From contig NZ_FONV01000027.1 in assembly GCF_900113015.1 (NCBI RefSeq), forward strand, positions 1 to 64,000: a stretch of 64,000 nt of DNA, given 5' to 3'. Position 1 is the stretch's first letter. The number at the start of each line of letters is the position of its first letter. This document shows positions 59,067-64,000 of the stretch, piece by piece. The DNA is from Actinoplanes philippinensis. GTDB lineage: Bacteria; Actinomycetota; Actinomycetes; Mycobacteriales; Micromonosporaceae. The notes beneath the pieces are model-generated. The model was not told the DNA's origin. It saw only the letters and a program-made list of their open reading frames with translations, and did not search any database. A program made the translations under genes and the position numbers.

Positions 59067-59276
59067 GGGGGACTCCTTCCGGATCTCACCGGACCGCACG
59101 GCCACTCGACGGTCCGGACCTTGCACCGGGTCGTCGACGACCGTTCGGCCACGCCCCCGTGTGCAAATACTGCCGGTGCCGGTCGGGGCGGCGCAGAGAA
59201 GCGGCGCTGACTTGCGTAAATCTTTAGGTCACGCCGGAGGGCCGCCCCGCGGACGGTCCTCCGGCGTGGACGATGC

Positions 59277-59825
59277 TCAGCGTTTGAGCGTGAACGTGAA
59301 GTCGCCGGAAAGCCTGCCGCCCAACCGGACCGCCGACACGAGCCGGCCGTCGTCGATCAGCCGGTCCACCTCGGCCCGCGCCAGACCGCAGCCCTCGGCG
59401 ATCAGCCGGACCGGCCGGACCGGGATCCGCGCCCCGAACCGCACCAGCACGTCGATCACGTCGTCGTCGGGAAGGCCGGGTTCCCCTGTGTCGAGACGCC
59501 ACGCGCCCGCCCAGTCGAGGGCGATCCGGTTGCGATGCTGCACGACCGGATCCTGCAACAACCCGGCGGTCAGGCCCGGATCGTTGTCGTGCAGGCGGTC
59601 CAGCATCTCCGGCGGGACGGACCGGACCGTCATCCGCTCCAGCACGGTGAGCTTCGCGGTGTCCCCGCACCCGGTGCAGAGGACGAGCAGCCAGACGTCG
59701 AGGAGTTTGTGGTTGGCGTTGACCCGGAACTTGCCGCTCGGACGGAAGGTTCGTGAAGCGCACGCATGACAGCGACGCAGAACCAGCGGCAGACGGGTGG
59801 GCATGACAGCCCAGATCTGAGACAT
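59277..59825 (-). CDS. DUF1062 protein
   Basis: A 182-residue protein with paired CxxC-like motifs: RRCHACASRTFRPSGKFRVNANHKLLDVWLLVLCTGCGDTAKL, typical of DUF1062, probably a zinc ribbon followed by a helical DNA- or RNA-binding-like region (ERMTVRSVPPEMLDRLHDND). The function is unknown. MSQIWAVMP is taken as the start; neither candidate ATG has a good ribosome site. Confidence 0.75.
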   Translation of the reverse strand: MSQIWAVMPTRLPLVLRRCHACASRTFRPSGKFRVNANHKLLDVWLLVLCTGCGDTAKLTVLERMTVRSVPPEMLDRLHDNDPGLTAGLLQDPVVQHRNRIALDWAGAWRLDTGEPGLPDDDVIDVLVRFGARIPVRPVRLIAEGCGLARAEVDRLIDDGRLVSAVRLGGRLSGDFTFTLKR

Positions 59826-60061
59826 GGAGGTACACCGATTCCAGTGAGAAAACCGCAGCAAAAGGAAGCGCGGCGCGGATGCGCGACGCGCTGCAGATCA
59901 GTGCTCGGGATGTCTCACAGGATGTACAACGGCATGTCCCTACCTGGACGGCTGAATCAGGCGAACGCTAACGCCCCACCGGACGCCAAGCCATCGAATA
60001 TCCGGCCCGCCGCAGGCCGTCCACCTGGCCCGCTGGTCGTCCCCGGCCCGCCGCCCCGCCG

Positions 60062-60230
60062 GGCCAGCCGTCCGCCCGGCCAGCCGTCCGCCCGGCCCGC
60101 CGTTCACCCGGCCAGCCGTCCACCCTGGCCAGCCGTCCACCCGGCCAGCCGTCCACCCGGCCAGCCGTTCACCCGGCCCGCCGTTCACCCGGCCCGCCGC
60201 CGGCCGGCCTTCCACCCGGCCGACCGTCCG
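60062..60230. repeat. 16-bp tandem repeat, about ten copies
   Basis: Units of the type GGCCAGCCGTCCACCC follow one another with small changes (CAG/CCG, TCC/TTC). No start codon context or domain suggests translation. Together with the next repeat it fills the gap from 59826 to 60471, in which I see no gene. Confidence 0.75.
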
Positions 60231-60272
60231 GGCTGGTCCGCGCGCCGCCCCGCTGCCGGGATCGTTCGTGCT

Positions 60273-60444
60273 GCTCGCTGGCGGGTTTGTCCGCGCGCCC
60301 AGCCGCTGTCGGGCTGGTTCGCGTTGCTCGCTGGCGGGTTTGTCCGCGCCCCGGGCCGCTGCCGGGTTTGTCCGCGCTGATCGCTGCCGGGCTGGTCCGC
60401 GCGCTGGGCCGCTGTCGGGCTTGTCAGCGCTGATCGCTGCCGGG
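60273..60444. repeat. 53-bp tandem repeat, three copies and a part
   Basis: Copies begin at 60273, 60326 and 60379 (GCTCGCTGGCGGG or GATCGCTGCCGGG) with a partial copy from 60432. Each contains TTTGTCCGCGC and GCCGCTGTCGGGCT-like blocks. Confidence 0.8.
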
Positions 60445-60471
60445 CGGACGGCCCCGGCAGCGAGTGGGGGA

Positions 60472-61116
60472 TCAGGTGGAAGCGCTCGGCACCGGTGCGG
60501 GGGCCGCCGGTGCGGGGGCGGCAGGTGGGACGGTGCCGGTCGATGGGGCCGGTGCGGGGGCGTTGCCGCGGTCGCGCCGATGGTCGCCGCGGCCGTTGCG
60601 ACGGTCGCCGCCGCGGGGGTTGTCGCGGTCGCCGCCGCGGCCCTCGAAACGGTCGCCTCCGGGCCTGCCGCCCCGGGCGTCGTGGTGGCCGCGGTCGTCG
60701 CCGCGGTGGCCGCCGGCGGCGAAGGCGCCGATCGTCACGCCTGCGCCGAGCAGCACGCCCAGGGCCAGGGCGCCGACCGTGGCGAGGACCGGCACGCGCC
60801 GTCGATACCAGCGGTCGTGGGCCGGGGCGGGCGTGGCCATCGCCGCAGCGGCGGCCGGTGGCGGGGGCGACGCGGGCGGTGGGTCGGCCGGTGCGGCGCC
60901 GGCGACGGCGGACACGGGTGGGGTCGCATCGGCGGTCGCGGGCGTCGCCTGAGTCGCGGGCGTCGCCGAGGTCGCGGGCGTCGCGGCAGTATCGGGCGTC
61001 GCCGGGCTCGCGGGCGTGCCCGGTGTCGCGGGTGTCGCGGCGATCTCGGCGGTCTTGTCCGGCTCGTCGGCCCGGTCGGGCTCGTCGTGCGGCGGGCGGG
61101 GCGTCAGGTCACTCAT
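60472..61116 (-). CDS. single-pass membrane protein with Ala/Thr/Pro-rich cytoplasmic repeats
   Basis: A 214-residue protein. Residues 1-95 are a low-complexity tail with repeats such as ATPATPGTPASPATPD and SATPATQATPATADATPP. A helix (residues about 104-133, RRVPVLATVGALALGVLLGAG...FAAGG) is followed by an extracellular Gly/Arg/Asp-rich part (GDRFEGRGGDRDNPRGGD) and a Pro/Ala C-terminus. No family is recognised. It follows the response regulator gene on the same strand; an RR-type direct repeat lies 90 bp before its start, so it is a probable target of the two-component system. Confidence 0.65.
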   Translation of the reverse strand: MSDLTPRPPHDEPDRADEPDKTAEIAATPATPGTPASPATPDTAATPATSATPATQATPATADATPPVSAVAGAAPADPPPASPPPPAAAAAMATPAPAHDRWYRRRVPVLATVGALALGVLLGAGVTIGAFAAGGHRGDDRGHHDARGGRPGGDRFEGRGGDRDNPRGGDRRNGRGDHRRDRGNAPAPAPSTGTVPPAAPAPAAPAPVPSAST

Positions 61117-61204
61117 CGGAATTCCTCGGTCCTTCTCACGGGGGTGGCGGGCCGGCCTCCGGTCGTCCACGTCGGGCAAGACTGGCAGACGACACCTGAA
61201 ATAA

Positions 61205-61224
61205 CGCTGAAGAAGCCGCTGAAC
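61205..61224 (-). promoter_or_regulatory. response-regulator-type direct repeat
   Basis: CGCTGAA-N5-CGCTGAAC (plus-strand reading; two CTGAA cores 12 bp apart) lies in the 127-bp gap before the membrane protein gene. A near-identical CTGA...CGCTGAAC pair occurs between the response regulator and kinase genes. Confidence 0.5.
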
Positions 61225-61243
61225 TGTGCCTTCACGAGCAGGA

Positions 61244-61927
61244 TCAGCCGTCGGCCGCGATCCGGTAACCCGTGCCGCGGACCGTTTCGATGGCGTTGCG
61301 GCCGAACGGGTGGTCGATCTTCTTGCGCAGGTAGCCGACGTACACCTCGACGATGTTGCGGTCCCCGGCGAAGTGCGCGTCCCACACGTTCTCGATGATC
61401 GCCGCCTTGGTGACGGCCCGGCCCCGGTTGCGCATCAGGAACTCCAGCATCGCGAACTCCCGCGGGGTGACCGGGATCGGGGTGTCACCGCGGCTGACGC
61501 TGCGCTGCGCCGGATCGAGGGTGAGGTCACCGGCGGTCAGGATCGCCGGACGCTCCGGCGCGCCCCGGCGGATCAGGGCCCGCAGGTGCGCGATCAGCAG
61601 CACGAACGAGAACGGCTTGGTCATGTAGTCGTCGGCGCCCAGGTCGAGGGCGTCGGCCTCGTCGTACTCACCGTCCTTGGCGGTGAGCATCAACACCGGC
61701 GTCCAGACCTGCCGCGATCGCAGCCGCCGGCAGATCTCGTAGCCGCTCAGGCCGGGCAGCATGATGTCGAGGACGATGGCGTCGTACGCCCCGTGCGGGT
61801 TCTCGGTGGCGATCCACAGGCCGTCGACGCCGTCGTGGGTGAGGTCGACGGTGAACCCCTCCCTGGTCAGGCCGTCGCGGATCGTCTCCGCCAGCTCCCG
61901 CTCGTCCTCGACGACGAGAATGCGCAT
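61244..61927 (-). CDS. OmpR-family response regulator
   Basis: A 227-residue regulator. The receiver has acidic EDE near the start, phospho-Asp in IVLDIMLPGLSGYE, MLTAKD and the KPF Lys. The winged-helix DNA-binding domain (residues about 130-225) shows VTPREFAMLEFLMRNRGRAVTKAAIIENVWDA and VGYLRKKIDHPFGRNAIETVRGTGYRI. Divergent from its presumed kinase, sharing a 109-bp control region. GGAGGTACGCCCG before ATG is the ribosome site. Confidence 0.9.
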   Translation of the reverse strand: MRILVVEDERELAETIRDGLTREGFTVDLTHDGVDGLWIATENPHGAYDAIVLDIMLPGLSGYEICRRLRSRQVWTPVLMLTAKDGEYDEADALDLGADDYMTKPFSFVLLIAHLRALIRRGAPERPAILTAGDLTLDPAQRSVSRGDTPIPVTPREFAMLEFLMRNRGRAVTKAAIIENVWDAHFAGDRNIVEVYVGYLRKKIDHPFGRNAIETVRGTGYRIAADG

Positions 61928-61970
61928 CGGGCGTACCTCCTGGTCTGTCGTCTCCAAGATTGCCCACCCG

Positions 61971-62029
61971 CAACTGAGAATCCGCTGAACCGCGTTTTCA
62001 GCGTCCCTTCAGGCGCCGGTGGTTAGCGT
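61971..62029. promoter_or_regulatory. shared control region of the two-component system
   Basis: CAACTGA-N5-CGCTGAAC (61971-61990) resembles the box before the neighbouring membrane protein gene. CGCTGAA-N7-TTCAGCG (61983-62003) is an inverted repeat. TAGCGT (62024-62029) is 7 nt before the kinase ATG. The layout suggests autoregulation in both directions. Confidence 0.5.
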
Positions 62030-62036
62030 TGCGGCC

Positions 62037-63698
62037 ATGCGCATGCGTGCCGTGTTGCGGCTCCCGCCACGCAGGCTCGGCGTCCGCCTGCGATCCGCCA
62101 TCGCCGCCGCCCTGGTGGTGGCGGTGGCCGCCGTGCTCGCCGGGGCACTGCTGCTGGGCACCGCACGCGGTCTGCTGCTCGACAGCGTGGCCACGACCGC
62201 GACCGACCGTGCCAACCAGGTGACCGCCGCGCTGCGGTCCGGTGACGCGGCGGCGCTGGCCGCGGCCATGACCCCGGCCGAGCCGGGCCGCACGATGGTG
62301 CAGGTCCTCGACGCGAGCGGCCGGGTGGTCCGGGCGTCACCCGCGTTCACCGCCGACCGCCCGTCACCCGCGTCCGGTGCCGGCCGAAACCCGCCCGGGT
62401 CTGGCGGTGACGGGGAGTTGCCCGCTTCCGGTGCCGGTCGTAACCCGCCTGGGTCTGGCGGTGACGGGGAGTTGCCCGCGTCTCGTGCCGGCCGTAACCC
62501 ACCCGCGTCTGATGGCGACCGTGAGCTGCCCGCGTCTGGCGGCGACCGCAACCCAGCCGCGCCCGGTGGTGACCGTGAGTTGCCGGCCGCCGATCGGCAG
62601 CCCGCTGTGTTCGTCGCCGATCGGCCGCTGTCGGCGCTGCGTCCGGCGGTGGGCCGCACCGCCTGGGAGAGCCGCCGGCTGCGCGGCGGGCGGCACGGGC
62701 AGTTCCGGGTGCTGGCCGCCGCGGTGCAGACGCCCGCCGGCGTGCGGACGGTGCTGGTCGCGGAGTCGATGGAGACCGTCGACGAGGCCACCCGGGCGAT
62801 CGTCGCGGCACTGCTCGCCGGGATGCCGCTGCTGGCCCTGGTGGTCGGGGTGGCGACGTTCGTGTTCGTCGGGCGCACGCTGCGGCCGGTCGAGGCGATG
62901 ACGCACCGGGCCGCCACGATCACCGCCACCAACCTGCACGCCCGGCTGCCGGTGCCCGGTTCCGGCGACGAGATAGCCGCGCTGGCCGCCACCATGAACA
63001 CGATGCTCGACCGCATCGAGGTCGCCTCGGCGGCGCAGCGCCGGTTCGTCGCCGATGCCAGCCACGAGCTGCGCAGCCCGCTGGCGACCATCCACGCCAA
63101 CGCGGATCTGCTCCGCGCCGCCGACCTGGAGGAGTCCGCCGGCCGATCGGTGACCCGCATCCACCGGGAGAGCACCCGCCTGGCCCGGCTGGTCGACGAC
63201 CTGCTGCTCCTCGCCCGGGTCGACGACGCCGCGCTGCGACCACGCCGGGCCGAGGTCGACCTCGACGACCTGGTCTACGCCGCCCGCGAGCGGGTCGCGG
63301 TGGAACGCCCCGCTCTGCGCCTGGACGGCGACGTCGTCCCGGTCCGTGTGATCGGCGACGCCGACCAGCTCCACCGGGCGCTGCGCAACCTGGTCGACAA
63401 CGCGATGCGCCACGCCCGCGACCGGATCACCATCACCCTCGGCCGCTCCGCCGACCAGGCGGAGATCGTCGTCGGCAACGACGGCCCAGAGATCCTCCCA
63501 CCGGACCGCGAGCGGATCTTCGACCGTTTCGTACGGCTCGACGACAGCCGAGCCCGCCAGGACGGCGGCACCGGCCTGGGCCTGTCCATCGCCCGCGAGA
63601 TCGCAACCCTGCACGACGGCACCCTGACCGTCGACGACCTTCCCGAAGGGGCGGTTTTCCGCTTGCGGTTGCCGGCCACCGACCCGGGCGTGGGCTGA
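62037..63698 (+). CDS. sensor histidine kinase with repeat-expanded sensor domain
   Basis: A 553-residue kinase: helix 1 (about 22-45), extracellular sensor (about 46-255), helix 2 (about 260-285), HAMP (VGRTLRPVEAMTHRAATI to DEIAALAATMNTML), HisKA with RRFVADASHELRSPLATI (phospho-His), and HATPase (LRNLVDNAMRHA, GNDGPEI, GGTGLGLSIAREI). The sensor contains four 18-residue tandem repeats (PASGAGRNPPGSGGDGEL type) encoded by 54-bp units, apparently inserted in an ordinary sensor. The leaderless TAGCGT supports ATG 62037 rather than the upstream GTG 62019. Confidence 0.9.
   Translation: MRMRAVLRLPPRRLGVRLRSAIAAALVVAVAAVLAGALLLGTARGLLLDSVATTATDRANQVTAALRSGDAAALAAAMTPAEPGRTMVQVLDASGRVVRASPAFTADRPSPASGAGRNPPGSGGDGELPASGAGRNPPGSGGDGELPASRAGRNPPASDGDRELPASGGDRNPAAPGGDRELPAADRQPAVFVADRPLSALRPAVGRTAWESRRLRGGRHGQFRVLAAAVQTPAGVRTVLVAESMETVDEATRAIVAALLAGMPLLALVVGVATFVFVGRTLRPVEAMTHRAATITATNLHARLPVPGSGDEIAALAATMNTMLDRIEVASAAQRRFVADASHELRSPLATIHANADLLRAADLEESAGRSVTRIHRESTRLARLVDDLLLLARVDDAALRPRRAEVDLDDLVYAARERVAVERPALRLDGDVVPVRVIGDADQLHRALRNLVDNAMRHARDRITITLGRSADQAEIVVGNDGPEILPPDRERIFDRFVRLDDSRARQDGGTGLGLSIAREIATLHDGTLTVDDLPEGAVFRLRLPATDPGVG
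62367..62582 (+). repeat. four 54-bp tandem repeats inside the kinase gene
   Basis: Units start at 62367, 62421, 62475 and 62529. Units 1 and 2 encode identical 18-residue blocks, 3 and 4 are diverged. The period keeps the frame, so copy number changes would lengthen or shorten the extracellular sensor without breaking the kinase. Confidence 0.9.
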
Positions 63699-63822
63699 TC
63701 GAAGGGCGACGCGGTCCGGCGACACCCCGATCAGCGGCCGGACACGGATCCGGGGGACCACTTCGATCAATGCGGGTCGTCCACATGCGGCGCCGCCGGG
63801 CGGATGCCTTAGGGTCGGCCCC

Positions 63823-64000
63823 GTGATGTCAGACCGAGCGGGCCGGATCATCCTGCTCAACGGGGCCTCCAGCGCAGGCAAGAGCAGCATCGGCCGGGCG
63901 ATGCTTCCGCTGCTGTCGGACCCGTGGTTCTTCATGCCGGTGGACGCGATCAACGCCATGCGTTCCACCCTGCACACCAGGGTGCTGGACGACACGGAGA
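63823..64000 (+). CDS. chloramphenicol phosphotransferase-like protein (partial)
   Basis: The gene runs off the window. The 59 visible residues show IILLNGASSAGKSSIGRAMLP, a Walker A of the chloramphenicol phosphotransferase-like family (NGxSSxGKS), and the following LLSDPWFFMPVDAINAM, where CPT carries its substrate Asp. The family phosphorylates chloramphenicol or related small molecules. TAGGGT lies 7 nt before GTG 63823; ATG 63826 is an alternative. Confidence 0.75.
   Translation, partial: MMSDRAGRIILLNGASSAGKSSIGRAMLPLLSDPWFFMPVDAINAMRSTLHTRVLDDTE

Noticed and set aside
59766-60380. Plus-strand 204-codon frame over the 16-bp and 53-bp repeats
   Set aside because: Proline/arginine-rich low-complexity product starting antisense to the DUF1062 gene, without ribosome site.

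Overview
The window is very GC-rich, with G/C-biased third codon positions, many GTG starts, DUF574 (SAM methyltransferase) and XRE-DUF5753 genes, twin-arginine-exported enzymes, a DesK-type kinase and at least eleven starts that look leaderless (TAGNNT or TACNNT 6 to 8 nt before ATG/GTG). Together these point to a mycelial actinomycete, most likely a member of Micromonosporaceae such as Actinoplanes. This is inferred from gene style, not from a search. I saw no rRNA, tRNA, CRISPR array, transposase, integrase or phage structural gene.

Layout. 1-10.7 kb: mixed enzymes, including a secreted GH64 beta-1,3-glucanase with two ricin-type lectin modules under a LacI-type operator, a cyclase-family hydrolase, a nitronate monooxygenase divergent from an AraC regulator, and a flavin monooxygenase. 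10.7-12.1 kb: a short-chain dehydrogenase that has lost its nucleotide-binding N-terminus, abutted head to head with a TetR gene. 12.2-17.8 kb: a DUF574 methyltransferase divergent from a four-gene operon with 4-nt overlaps (AraC regulator, aromatic flavin hydroxylase, maleylacetate reductase, hydroxyquinol 1,2-dioxygenase), which is a resorcinol/hydroxyquinol-type degradation route to 3-oxoadipate. 17.8-21.2 kb: small conserved proteins, acetyltransferases, a frameshifted gene and a membrane protein with a double operator. 21.2-25.7 kb: ABC exporter, DesK/NarL two-component system and an XRE-DUF5753 regulator. 25.6-29.2 kb: an 857-residue NACHT-type NTPase (possible defence NLR) divergent from a conserved hypothetical gene. 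29.2-31.25 kb: about 2 kb of tandem repeats around a methyltransferase. 31.2-34.5 kb: GT39-like membrane glycosyltransferase and GT2-GtrA pair. 34.7-48.2 kb: Tat-exported phosphoesterase and beta-helix proteins, an F420-dependent-reductase-like gene divergent from TetR, two alpha/beta hydrolases (one without its nucleophile serine), a DM13 protein, a PEBP protein, a DUF1996 protein split by a duplicated insert, and a USP/DoxX pair with DosR-like boxes.

48.9-54.2 kb is the most unusual block: one minus-strand transcription unit encoding a secreted four-cysteine protein, an alpha/alpha-toroid-like lipoprotein, an ABC ATPase, an FtsX/MacB-type permease, a beta-rich lipoprotein and a 29-residue single-helix membrane peptide. 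An AT-rich inverted repeat lies in front of it. I cannot name it as a known system.

54.3-64 kb: an AT-richer regulatory gap, a secreted beta-helix protein, small lipoproteins, more tandem repeats, and an OmpR-type regulator divergent from its histidine kinase. The kinase has four 18-residue tandem repeats in its extracellular sensor, and a probable target membrane-protein gene shares a similar box. A chloramphenicol phosphotransferase-like gene runs off the right edge.
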